In this document: positions 1 through 6,472 of the stretch, one piece after another
How positions within the stretch are numbered: the first letter of the stretch is position 1
Layout of the letters: each line of letters opens with the position of its first letter
Virus record (IMG/VR): IMGVR_UViG_3300032284_002413
Location: 1-20,554 of that record
DNA: 20,554 nt
Reading direction: 5' to 3' (one strand)
From: a virus
Position numbers and translations under genes: made by a program
Notes under the pieces: model-generated
Database searches by the model: none
What the model saw: only the letters and a program-made list of their open reading frames with translations
Told to the model about the DNA's origin: nothing

Positions 1-189
1 AGTGACACCGAGCTTCACCACCACCTTGAGCGGATGAACAGACTGCGGCAGGAGTTCCGCGCGCGTTACACCGGGACCATCGCAAACGAGCGCCGGGCAT
101 GGCGGGAATTCCTCATTCAGCACGGCATCAGCGCCGACGCAGTTAAGCCGGACACCATTACGAAATGCACACCCAACCATGTAGCGTGA
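1..189 (+). CDS. 3' end of an unknown phage gene
   Basis: An open frame enters from the left edge and stops at TGA 187-189; the start lies outside the window. The visible 62 residues are rich in charged and His residues (HHHLERMNRLRQEFRARY) and look like one or two helices, with a polar tail ending CTPNHVA. I recognise no family. It lies directly upstream of the terminase genes, where phages often carry small DNA-binding or HNH proteins, but nothing in this fragment shows either. The stop codon sits inside the palindrome at 180-196. The continuous frame up to the edge is the main support. Confidence 0.55.
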   Translation, partial: SDTELHHHLERMNRLRQEFRARYTGTIANERRAWREFLIQHGISADAVKPDTITKCTPNHVA

Positions 190-196
190 CGCTACA
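180..196. promoter_or_regulatory. 17-bp perfect palindrome upstream of the terminase genes (operator or hairpin)
   Basis: TGTAGCGTGACGCTACA is a perfect inverted repeat with 8-base arms around a single central G. It overlaps the stop of the upstream gene and lies about 40 bases before the small terminase start. The odd-centred symmetry and length fit an operator for a dimeric repressor. No T-tract follows, so a factor-independent terminator is less likely. No promoter was recognised beside it. Confidence 0.4.
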
Positions 197-235
197 CCCC
201 ACCCCGCCGGAAGGAATCTGTTTAAGCCAATCCCT

Positions 236-739
236 ATGCAGGTGACCGACGAACCCCGACATGTCTTTATGAGAACCAAAAAAAACAAAGTCAGCAACAC
301 ACTCAAGCCGTTCACCAGCGTTGAACAAGTCGCCCAGGAAACCGGCATTGCATGGCGCACGGCAAAAGCGCGCCTCAAAGCCGCCGGGCTTCTGCCTATC
401 GAGGGCCGCACCCGTGCCGAGATTCTCGACGCCATCAAGCCGCCCACAGGTGACAAGCCCGGCGACAGCATCAAGGAGAAGCTTGTCTTTGAGCAGTGGC
501 GCAAGTTCAAGCTCGCAAACGATGAACGTGAGGGCCTGCTGATTTCCAAGGCCAGCATCATCGGCAGCATTCAGCGGCTCAACCCGAAGGTTGATGCGCT
601 CATCGAACAGAAGATCGTCAACGAGTACCCCGCCGCCGTCGCCGGGTTGGACGTGCCGGCCGCGCGGGAGTTTGGAAAGAGGTTCGCCGACGAACTCCGC
701 CGCGAGTGGGCCGCGTTCCGGGAGGAGTGGCAGGGATGA
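236..739 (+). CDS. Putative terminase small subunit (Nu1-like DNA packaging protein)
   Basis: This 167-residue protein sits immediately before the large terminase and its stop overlaps that gene's ATG in an ATGA junction, the usual place for the subunit that recognises the packaging site. Residues about 27-52 (SVEQVAQETGIAWRTAKARL) form a plausible helix-turn-helix, followed by a charged helical region (EKLVFEQWRKFKLANDEREG) that could oligomerise or bind the large subunit. This matches the general plan of lambda Nu1, but I see no long diagnostic motif. Start choice: ATG 236 is used; a second in-frame ATG at 269 is possible. A purine-rich GGAAGGAA lies near 209-216, rather far from ATG 236. 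Confidence 0.65.
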   Translation: MQVTDEPRHVFMRTKKNKVSNTLKPFTSVEQVAQETGIAWRTAKARLKAAGLLPIEGRTRAEILDAIKPPTGDKPGDSIKEKLVFEQWRKFKLANDEREGLLISKASIIGSIQRLNPKVDALIEQKIVNEYPAAVAGLDVPAAREFGKRFADELRREWAAFREEWQG

Positions 740-2604
740 ACTACGCCGTCCGGGATGCGTGGGGTGCGTCGATACCTCCAAAGGACCGACGCCCGATTTA
801 CGAGTGGGGCAAGGACCACATTCGGAACCTGCCGCCCGTGCTTTCCAAAACGGGCGCATTCGACATTGGTACAAGTACGCATTTCCGCGAACCGTTCGAG
901 GCCATCGCGGATGACCGCGTGCGCGAGGTGAACGTGTGCGCCCCGCCGCGCTCCGGTAAGACGTTGCTAGCTGACGTGTCGATTCCGTGGCTCGTATCAG
1001 TCCAGGGCTCTTCGATTCTCTTTGTAATCCAGACGGACGAAATGGCGAAGTCTCACGCGGAGCTGCGGACAATGCCGCTCTTGAATTCCGTCGCTAGTGC
1101 GCGGGCGATGCTCCCCGACGACCGGCATAAGAACCGGGGCCAGGAAATCATCTTTGCGAACGGCCTGCCTTTGATCGTATGCGGGCCGGCCATCTCCAAT
1201 CTTCAGAACCGGGGTTTCCGCACGGTCATCATAGACGAGGCCTGGCGCATTGCGGCGGACCATCCGGGGCGCATCGGGGAGGCCAAGACGCGCCTTGGCG
1301 ATTTTCTCCGGGAGCAACTATCAAAGCTCCTCGTCATCTCGCAGGGCGGAACGTGGGACGACGATTGGCACATTCAATTTTCGTCCAGCGTCCTGCACGA
1401 ATGGACCGTCCCTTGTGCGGGCTGCGGCCAGTTCATCATCCCGAAGATTCACGGGAAGCACGCCGACGGGCGGCGGTGGGGACTCGTTTGGGATTCGCGG
1501 GACCGCCCCGACGGCAAGTTTGACCGCGCCCACGCACTCGCCACGCTTCGCTTTGAGTGTCCGCTGTGTGCGCACCGCCATTACGACACCCCCGCCACCA
1601 AGGCCGCTTGGAGCGCGGCAGGGCGGTATCAGTGCATAGACATGGGCGGCGACTTGACGAAGAAAAGCTATCACTGGGAAAATGTCATTGATTACCCGTG
1701 GAAAGAACTGGCCACGCTTTGGTTCAGCGCGAGAGAGCAGGCGCACATCGGCAACGAAGGACCGACGATTCAGTTTTTCCAAAAGCAGTGCGCCAGCTTC
1801 TACAACCCGTCTTTCGGCGCGCACGTCGAGACGTTGCCTAGTGTCGAGATCGTCACCCCCGCCCCGGAGACAAAGAGGTTTTGGGAAAAGCAGGACGCGA
1901 TTTGTCTGTCGGTCGATATGCAGTACGGCCACTTTTGGGGACTGGTTGAAGCGTGGAACCGGGACGGCGAATCAATGGTCCTATGGGCCGACCGGCTTGA
2001 AACGTGGGCGGACATCGCCACCAAGCAAGCCGAGTTTCACGTCCCCGACGATTGCGTCATGGTAGATGCTGGAAATTGGCGGAGTGAGGTTGCCGCGCAA
2101 TGCGTGCAGCATGGGCACGCCACCAGCTCCCGGCTGTGGTGGGAAAAGTGGTCATGCTGGTGGGCGATGCTGGGTGATGATGCTCACAGCTTCACATACA
2201 GCTACGTCGAGCGAGGCGAGAAAAAAACAAAGCGCCTTCCCTACTCATGGGAACCGGAAGCGTTCGACCCGTGCTTTGGTCAACACACGGACGCCGCACT
2301 TCACAAGCTCACCCAGGGCCGCAAGTGTCCCACGATCCGGTGGAGTAACCCGACGATCAAGGACATTATGGGCAGCCGCCGCCAAGCCTTGATGGAAGGG
2401 AAGCTGGCCTTTGTCGCAAAGGGAGTCAGTGAACACTTCGCGCGTCACATCTTCGCAGAGGCCAAAATGCCGGACCCGAAGAACCTCGGCAAAATGAAGT
2501 GGGCACCGAAAAGTAAGAAGCTGCCAAACCACCTATGGGATTGCTGGTGTCAGTCCGCCGTCTTCGCGGCGCGGAGGCGGATCATTCGGGCGTTTGGGGA
2601 ATGA
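736..2604 (+). CDS. Terminase large subunit, gpA family (ATPase and nuclease)
   Basis: This is the packaging motor that cuts concatemeric DNA and pumps it into the prohead. Counting from ATG 736 (622 residues), a Walker A motif APPRSGKT lies at about 69-76 and Walker B VIIDEAW at about 164-170 (D167, E168). Paired CxxC motifs follow at C227/C230 (CAGC) and C275/C278 (CPLC), a feature common in the gpA family. C-terminal nuclease acidic residues are candidates at D394 (SVDMQYG), D444 (MVDAGNW) and D602 (HLWDCW). ATG 736 is preferred over an earlier in-frame ATG at 706 because it overlaps the previous stop as ATGA and has a strong GGAGGAG ribosome site. The length is typical. Its last 72 bases overlap a gene on the other strand. 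Confidence 0.95.
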   Translation: MNYAVRDAWGASIPPKDRRPIYEWGKDHIRNLPPVLSKTGAFDIGTSTHFREPFEAIADDRVREVNVCAPPRSGKTLLADVSIPWLVSVQGSSILFVIQTDEMAKSHAELRTMPLLNSVASARAMLPDDRHKNRGQEIIFANGLPLIVCGPAISNLQNRGFRTVIIDEAWRIAADHPGRIGEAKTRLGDFLREQLSKLLVISQGGTWDDDWHIQFSSSVLHEWTVPCAGCGQFIIPKIHGKHADGRRWGLVWDSRDRPDGKFDRAHALATLRFECPLCAHRHYDTPATKAAWSAAGRYQCIDMGGDLTKKSYHWENVIDYPWKELATLWFSAREQAHIGNEGPTIQFFQKQCASFYNPSFGAHVETLPSVEIVTPAPETKRFWEKQDAICLSVDMQYGHFWGLVEAWNRDGESMVLWADRLETWADIATKQAEFHVPDDCVMVDAGNWRSEVAAQCVQHGHATSSRLWWEKWSCWWAMLGDDAHSFTYSYVERGEKKTKRLPYSWEPEAFDPCFGQHTDAALHKLTQGRKCPTIRWSNPTIKDIMGSRRQALMEGKLAFVAKGVSEHFARHIFAEAKMPDPKNLGKMKWAPKSKKLPNHLWDCWCQSAVFAARRRIIRAFGE

Positions 2605-2715
2605 CGGAAGAGGCGCGTCAATATGGCCCGCAACAGTCCCACATCTTTTCTTCAAAAGCACGCGGAGCATTACAGGCTTAAGTTTTGGAAGCCAAGATGG
2701 GATCGGTTCGCTCAT
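2533..2715 (-). CDS. Small hypothetical protein, last gene of the minus-strand cassette
   Basis: This 60-residue ORF starts (MSEPIPSW) at an ATGA overlap with the preceding small gene and has GAGGA just before the ATG. Its 3' 72 bases run antisense to the end of the large terminase gene. The N-terminal half is basic and hydrophobic (LKPVMLRVLLKKRCG) and the C-terminal half is rich in Pro (SFPKRPNDPPPRRED). No family is recognised. Support comes from translational coupling and the ribosome site. The long antisense overlap lowers confidence, because codon bias of the terminase could keep the frame open. Confidence 0.45.
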   Translation of the reverse strand: MSEPIPSWLPKLKPVMLRVLLKKRCGTVAGHIDAPLPSFPKRPNDPPPRREDGGLTPAIP

Positions 2716-2864
2716 TCCTCGCATCCTTCTTCCGCGTGCGGCTTATCGCCCTGACCGCCGCTGGACGCCCGCGCCAGCTCTTCCAATTCCTCCGTCACGG
2801 CACGCAGCGCGCTCTCGATTGCGCGCAAAAGTTGCGACTTGAACGGCGGCAGAAGCTCGCTCAT
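2712..2864 (-). CDS. Small acidic helical protein (50 residues) of the minus-strand cassette
   Basis: The reading frame begins MSELLPPFKSQ, continues as an amphipathic helix (LLRAIESALRAVTEELEEL) and ends in a Gly/Glu-rich tail. It overlaps the upstream gene by ATGA at 2861-2864 and the downstream gene by ATGA at 2712-2715, so three small genes are chained by 4-base overlaps. An AAAGG lies about 8 bases before the ATG. The heptad-like Leu/Ile spacing suggests self-association or binding to a partner. No family is recognised. Two successive coupled overlaps in an otherwise non-coding gap make it a likely real gene. Confidence 0.6.
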   Translation of the reverse strand: MSELLPPFKSQLLRAIESALRAVTEELEELARASSGGQGDKPHAEEGCEE

Positions 2865-3040
2865 TTATCAGCCTTTCTCTTTTCAGTCTGCCTTGATTCG
2901 CCACCGATAAGAATCGCGGCAAGGGCATTCCTTTTCTTTACCGAGCGCGTCGGCTGGCCGTAGGAGATTATCAAGCCGTCGCGAGAGGGTTCAGACCAAA
3001 TGCGTTTCCCTTTTCCAATCGGCACAAATCGAGACTTCAT
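2861..3040 (-). CDS. Small basic hypothetical protein (59 residues) of the minus-strand cassette
   Basis: The protein begins MKSRFVPIGKGKRIWSEP and is strongly basic through its second half (TRSVKKRNALAAIL, TEKRKADK). Its ATG follows directly after the TGA of the helix-turn-helix gene (TGA at 3043-3041, ATG at 3040-3038), with AAAGGTGAG as ribosome site. The basic character would suit a nucleic-acid-binding accessory protein, but that is inference; no motif is recognised. It belongs to the same transcription unit as the two regulators upstream. Confidence 0.6.
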   Translation of the reverse strand: MKSRFVPIGKGKRIWSEPSRDGLIISYGQPTRSVKKRNALAAILIGGESRQTEKRKADK

Positions 3041-3496
3041 TCACTCACCTTTCTTTTTTGGTGACTCGCGACCGCCGCCCGGCACATCGCTCCTTTTCTT
3101 CTTCAATCCAGCAATAAACTTCCGCCGCTTCAGTGATTTCAAATGAGCGTGACGCATCTTCTCGCGGGCCGAATCTGACCGGACGTAACCAATTCCAAGA
3201 ATATCGCGCAAGTCGTTTATATGCTTATGGACGGCTTGTTTTGTAACACCCATGCGCTTCGCAATGTCGGATGGGCTAAGGCCACCCAGTGCCACCGGGG
3301 AAAGCAGGTAGAGCATTGATGCCGTCCGAATAGAGCAGGTGAAAAAACCGCGTTCACCCGGACGGCGGCTGGCGCGGATTAAAGGCTCCGCAATCCACTG
3401 CAACACTTTTTCCTCATTAGATAGACCAGCGCGGCTCGCGAGCCATGCAGAGCTATGATCAACATCAGGCAAGTAATCAATCGTGTTATCCGTCAT
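3041..3496 (-). CDS. Helix-turn-helix regulator, related to the C-terminal domain of the 3859-4557 protein
   Basis: A 151-residue protein with a helix-turn-helix at about 72-99 (GLSPSDIAKRMGVTKQAVHK), of the kind seen in sigma-region-4 and MarR-type domains. A basic stretch RSDSAREKMRHAHLKSLKRRK and a Lys-rich C-terminus (ESPKKKGE) follow. The block W-x(3)-PL, an IRT/IRA helix, VTKQA, LR, then RS-x(3)-R-x(2)-M-x(2)-A recurs in the larger regulator two genes upstream, so the two appear paralogous. The start has the best ribosome site in the window on this strand, AAAGGAGG five bases before ATG. It probably binds DNA as a transcription regulator; its targets are unknown. The gene lies between two copies of an 18-bp repeat. 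Confidence 0.75.
   Translation of the reverse strand: MTDNTIDYLPDVDHSSAWLASRAGLSNEEKVLQWIAEPLIRASRRPGERGFFTCSIRTASMLYLLSPVALGGLSPSDIAKRMGVTKQAVHKHINDLRDILGIGYVRSDSAREKMRHAHLKSLKRRKFIAGLKKKRSDVPGGGRESPKKKGE
3061..3078. repeat. 18-bp direct repeat, copy A
   Basis: GTGACTCGCGACCGCCGC is identical at 3526-3543. Both copies lie in the 3' ends of minus-strand genes and encode the same C-terminal residues (GGRES). Copy A also shares a 14-base stretch, TTTTTTGGTGACTC (3054-3067), with 3900-3913 near the 3' end of the third regulator gene. Confidence 0.75.
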
Positions 3497-3508
3497 TTAA
3501 CCCTCCTT

Positions 3509-3895
3509 TCATGCTCCCGCTTCGCGTGACTCGCGACCGCCGCTTTTTCCGACCGCCTTGCTGGCGACACCCCATTCAGATATTGCAGTTTTCATTTCTC
3601 GGCGCGCCGGACCTTCGGCCCCGCAATTCATGCAGGCCACTCTAAACCATACATCGCCAAGCCATTTCTGAGACCAATCAGAATCGGACTCTTCATCGCG
3701 CGCTTCAAAAGCCTCAACAACCGAATCGCTAACCCCGCAAAATGGGCACGGTAAAAGCTTTGCGCCATGATTTTTAACAAGGCAGCACCTTTCCTCCTGA
3801 TTAACTGAGACGTTATCGGCGGTTAGCGGACCATTTGGAAGCGAGTCGTCAAATGGGACTATCCCGCGCGGGTCAATGTATTGGTTTTTTTGCAT
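3509..3895 (-). CDS. Lar-like zinc-ribbon protein (restriction alleviation family)
   Basis: Residues 50-53 (CPFC, in LLPCPFCG) and 88-91 (CMNC, in VACMNCGAEGP) form a four-cysteine zinc ribbon, followed by AISEWG. This arrangement, LxPCPFCG ... CxxCGAxGP ... AIxxWN, is characteristic of the Lar family. Lar of the Rac prophage modulates type I restriction-modification, but many phage members have no tested function, so the counter-restriction role is inference. The usual family length is about 60-100 residues; this one has an extra N-terminal segment of about 45 residues and a C-terminal tail GGRESREAGA. Its ATG at 3895 overlaps the upstream gene by 37 bases and lacks a clear ribosome site. 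The frame stays open further upstream, so the start is uncertain. Confidence 0.7.
   Translation of the reverse strand: MQKNQYIDPRGIVPFDDSLPNGPLTADNVSVNQEERCCLVKNHGAKLLPCPFCGVSDSVVEAFEARDEESDSDWSQKWLGDVWFRVACMNCGAEGPARREMKTAISEWGVASKAVGKSGGRESREAGA
3526..3543. repeat. 18-bp direct repeat, copy B
   Basis: Identical to 3061-3078. The two copies are 465 bases apart and bracket the whole 151-residue helix-turn-helix gene except its last few codons. This could be the footprint of a duplication or of homologous exchange between 3' ends. Confidence 0.75.
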
Positions 3896-4557
3896 AGATT
3901 TTTTTGGTGACTCCGCCGCGCCGCTTCCGCCATCCGCGCCCGTGATTCCTGACTCCGCAGATTCGGCAGCGGCAGCCGCAGGTCGTCAAGGCAGAGCCGC
4001 CGCAGTTCGCCCATCGCTTTGTTGAGCGCCTGCTTTGTAACCGCCTTGCCGTCCTTCTTTTTCAGCCGGGCCGCCAGCTTCTCAATCCGCGAGTCATCAA
4101 ACACCCCGCCGCCCGTCACGAGCAACGCCAGCGCGTGTGCCCGGATGTTGGTTGCCGTCGCGTTGCACTTCGGGCCGACCAGCCAGGCGCACACGGTGCG
4201 GATCACGTCCGCCGCCCCTTGGAGCGGACTAGGGGATTCCGGCTCAATGTCGTCAATCTGGTGCGCGGCGCGGGCCATGCGCGGATCAAGGTCGATGTTG
4301 TAATCCTCCCCGAGTCCGTCCGTCGCCGGGTTGTCATCCGACAGAATGCGCTCGCCAGCCGGTTTCCGCCCCCGGCGCTTTGCCTTCAACGCGGCAACCC
4401 CGTCGCGGATCGCGATACGCCACCAGCGGGCTACTGAGCTGTGATGCACCCCCAGCATCATCGCCGCCTCGCGGGTGGTTTTCTCCCCTACCCACTTCAT
4501 GGACTCTTCGCGCTTCCTTTCCAGCTCGAAAATATCCAAGGGCTTGTTGCAAAGCAT
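3859..4557 (-). CDS. Double helix-turn-helix regulator, first gene of the minus-strand cassette
   Basis: Counting from ATG 4557 (232 residues), an N-terminal helix-turn-helix at about 26-50 (TTREAAMMLGVHHSSVARWW), followed by DGVAALKAKRRGRKP, resembles the winged helix-turn-helix of IS630-type transposases and Pax-like domains. After an acidic linker (about 72-115), a second domain (about 118-187, VTKQALNK) and the tail RSQESRARMAEAARRS match the 151-residue protein of the same cassette. No transposase catalytic domain is present. Start choice: the frame is open to a TTG at 4644. ATG 4557 keeps the first helix (DIFELERKREES) but lies inside a palindrome. ATG 4500 has purine-rich GGAAAGGAAG upstream and is a real alternative. 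It is a likely DNA-binding regulator, possibly autoregulated. Confidence 0.75.
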   Translation of the reverse strand: MLCNKPLDIFELERKREESMKWVGEKTTREAAMMLGVHHSSVARWWRIAIRDGVAALKAKRRGRKPAGERILSDDNPATDGLGEDYNIDLDPRMARAAHQIDDIEPESPSPLQGAADVIRTVCAWLVGPKCNATATNIRAHALALLVTGGGVFDDSRIEKLAARLKKKDGKAVTKQALNKAMGELRRLCLDDLRLPLPNLRSQESRARMAEAARRSHQKNLCKKTNTLTRAG

Positions 4558-4563
4558 TTGCAA
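4547..4563. promoter_or_regulatory. 17-bp palindrome at the 5' end of the minus-strand cassette (candidate operator)
   Basis: TTGCAAA-GCA-TTTGCAA has perfect 7-base arms around three bases. It lies at the beginning of the double helix-turn-helix gene in the gap facing the head operon, and covers the ATG at 4557. If translation really starts at ATG 4500, it would fall in the leader near the transcription start, the classic place for an autoregulatory operator. Confidence 0.45.
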
Positions 4564-4593
4564 TAGTGAGCACCACAACGCCGCCAAGGTCAA
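4563..4593 (-). promoter_or_regulatory. Possible promoter of the minus-strand cassette
   Basis: On the minus strand TTGACC (4593-4588) is followed after 19 bases by CACTAT (4568-4563), immediately before the palindrome at 4547-4563. The -35 box is good; the -10 box and the spacing are poor. Position rather than sequence is the main support. Confidence 0.25.
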
Positions 4594-4649
4594 GCCGTTT
4601 TGTCGCACAATTAAAAACCGCCAGCCGTTGACTTCCTGCGACAAGGGGA

Positions 4650-4913
4650 ATGGCTTACTGGAACTTTCCGGGCAAGACGCAAGCTTGGCTGCTCGCCGAG
4701 CTGGACAAGCTCAATGACGACAAGTCAGCGGGCAAGACCGTCGTCGCCAGCAGTGCCGGGGACTCCAATCTAACCGAGCGAACCGAGACTTCAATCTCGG
4801 CCAGGGACAACATGCTTCGACAGGACCTAGCCGCGCTGGCTGCGGCCAACATTACCACCGTTCCTCTCGACTTCACCCGCCCGGCCAAGCGCGTTCGCCC
4901 TCATTACAAGTGA
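4650..4913 (+). CDS. Putative gpW-like head completion / head-tail joining protein
   Basis: An 87-residue protein directly before the portal gene, the position of lambda gpW. It starts MAYWNFPGKTQAWLLAELDKLN and has a helix (ARDNMLRQDLAALAAAN) near the middle, compatible with the short helix/hairpin fold of gpW-type proteins that plug the portal after packaging. I rely on position, size and the L-x-ELDKL-x(5)-G opening, not on a clear signature. ATG 4650 is the first start after an upstream in-frame stop; the purine run AAGGGGA abuts it too closely for a normal ribosome site. Its TGA overlaps the portal GTG (GTGA). Confidence 0.5.
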   Translation: MAYWNFPGKTQAWLLAELDKLNDDKSAGKTVVASSAGDSNLTERTETSISARDNMLRQDLAALAAANITTVPLDFTRPAKRVRPHYK

Positions 4914-6472
4914 ACTCTCTAATCCTCGCCCCCAATGGACGGCCCGCCCGCGAGCAAATCGGGTACGCCCGCCCCGCCGCCCCGCCGCAGCCGAAAGCCT
5001 ACGGGTGGGGGCTTTACGCCACACCCCGGAGCACGGGCCAAATGGACAGCTACCGGCAGCGGAGCATCTACCTCGGCGGCTCGCTGGATTACGAGCTGAA
5101 CGGCTACAACTGGCGGGAGCTGCTCTCCTACTCCCGGCAGCTTTTCGCCCAGCTTGGAAACTTGGGCGGCGCACTGGTTCAGAAGGCCACTTACGCGGTC
5201 GGGGAGTCGTGGAAACCCCAGTTTTACGGCGAAAATCAAGCGTGGGGGGATCAGGCGGAGGAATGGCTTTCAGAGACATTTTTCCCCGTCGCCGACGTGC
5301 GCGGCGGCGGCTTCGATTTCACGACGAATCTGTTTCTTGATTCCCTCGCCCTCGACGTTGACGGGGACGCGGCAATGATTCTCACCAGCGCGGACAGCGG
5401 TTTTCCGCAGGTGATGTTCGTTCCTTCCGACCGCATTTCTGGCACGGAAAAGGAAATTCAAAAGGGCCGTTTTAAGGGCAATATGCTCGTAAACGGCTGC
5501 ATCCTGAACAGCGACGGGCGCGTTATTGGATACCGGGTTTACAACACCGGCATGGCGGATTTCGAGGAGTACTCCACGACGAATTGCCAGCTCCTCTTTG
5601 AGCCGGAATGGCAGGGCCAACGCCGGGGCGTGCCGCGCATTGCGCGCGTGCTCATGGACTGGTTCGACATTCAGGACATCAATGCGTTTTTGAAACGCGG
5701 TGTGAAGCTGGACGCCTCGCAGGGCATCATTCACAAAACGGAGACAGGTACCGCCGACACCAGCGCGACGGAAATCTCTCCCAACACGGACGTTGGCACC
5801 ACGGACACGGACCTGCGAATCGAGCAGCGCGAGGGCGGAGAGATTCTTTACATGAAGGCGGGCACCGGGGAGACGATTGAAAGCTTCTCCAGTGACCGCC
5901 CGCACCCAAATACCGAGGCATTCGTCCGCCGATTGGAGCGCGCTGGATTGCTCGCGGTGGGCTGGTTTTATGAGCTGATTGACCCCTCCGGCATTGGTGG
6001 GGCGAGTGTCCGGCTCATTCAAGACCAGGCCCGCAACTCCATTCGTTACCGGCAGAAAACCATCCGCAAACGGGCCAAGCGCGCGGTTACTTACGCCGTG
6101 GCGATGGCGATGAAAAACGGCTTCCTGCCGAAGAATCCGGGCGATTGGTGGAAATGGAATTTTGAGCTGCCCGCGCAAATCACGGTGGATGAAGGGTACA
6201 GCCGGCAGGCGGAGATCGAAGACTACAAGCTCGGCTTCCAAACCAAGGCCGGAGTCACCCAGTCGCGCGGCAAGTTTTGGAAGGACCAGGACAAGCAGCG
6301 GGATCAAGAGTTCGACGCCCTGCTCACCCGCGCCAAGGCGCACGCCGACAAGTTCAAGCTGCCGCTGGATTACGTTCTGGACCGGCTCGAGCAACGCAAC
6401 CCGAATCCACCGACCATCGCGCAAGATTTGAGCGGCGGAAAACCTTCGCAAACTGCCCCTGAAAAGCCATGA
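4910..6472 (+). CDS. Portal protein, lambda gpB family
   Basis: The dodecameric portal forms the DNA entry and exit channel at one head vertex and docks the terminase. The 520-residue length, the position between gpW and the head protease, and features such as NGRPAREQIGYARPAAP at the N-terminus, DVDGDAAMILT, FVPSDRISG, GRVIGYRVYN, the clamp-like RGVPRIARVLMDWFDIQD and the stem-like GWFYELIDPSGIGGASVRL fit the lambda-type portal family. The start is GTG 4910, overlapping the preceding stop. No ATG occurs before residue 45, and the family's N-terminal segment would be lost if that one were used. The gene ends with an ATGA overlap into the protease gene. Confidence 0.88.
   Translation: MNSLILAPNGRPAREQIGYARPAAPPQPKAYGWGLYATPRSTGQMDSYRQRSIYLGGSLDYELNGYNWRELLSYSRQLFAQLGNLGGALVQKATYAVGESWKPQFYGENQAWGDQAEEWLSETFFPVADVRGGGFDFTTNLFLDSLALDVDGDAAMILTSADSGFPQVMFVPSDRISGTEKEIQKGRFKGNMLVNGCILNSDGRVIGYRVYNTGMADFEEYSTTNCQLLFEPEWQGQRRGVPRIARVLMDWFDIQDINAFLKRGVKLDASQGIIHKTETGTADTSATEISPNTDVGTTDTDLRIEQREGGEILYMKAGTGETIESFSSDRPHPNTEAFVRRLERAGLLAVGWFYELIDPSGIGGASVRLIQDQARNSIRYRQKTIRKRAKRAVTYAVAMAMKNGFLPKNPGDWWKWNFELPAQITVDEGYSRQAEIEDYKLGFQTKAGVTQSRGKFWKDQDKQRDQEFDALLTRAKAHADKFKLPLDYVLDRLEQRNPNPPTIAQDLSGGKPSQTAPEKP

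Noticed and set aside
158-1072. 304-codon minus-strand frame opposite the small and large terminase genes
   Set aside because: A shadow frame in GC-rich coding DNA; composition is Arg/Pro/Gly-rich and no motif is present.
3859-4557. Transposase gene, suggested by the IS630-type N-terminal domain
   Set aside because: No DDE catalytic region and no terminal inverted repeats; the rest of the protein is a second helix-turn-helix domain shared with a neighbour.
5270-6451. 393-codon open frame on the minus strand opposite the portal gene
   Set aside because: It mirrors the codon bias of the portal gene, has Arg/Leu/Gly-rich sequence without domains, and no start signal or neighbour on that strand.
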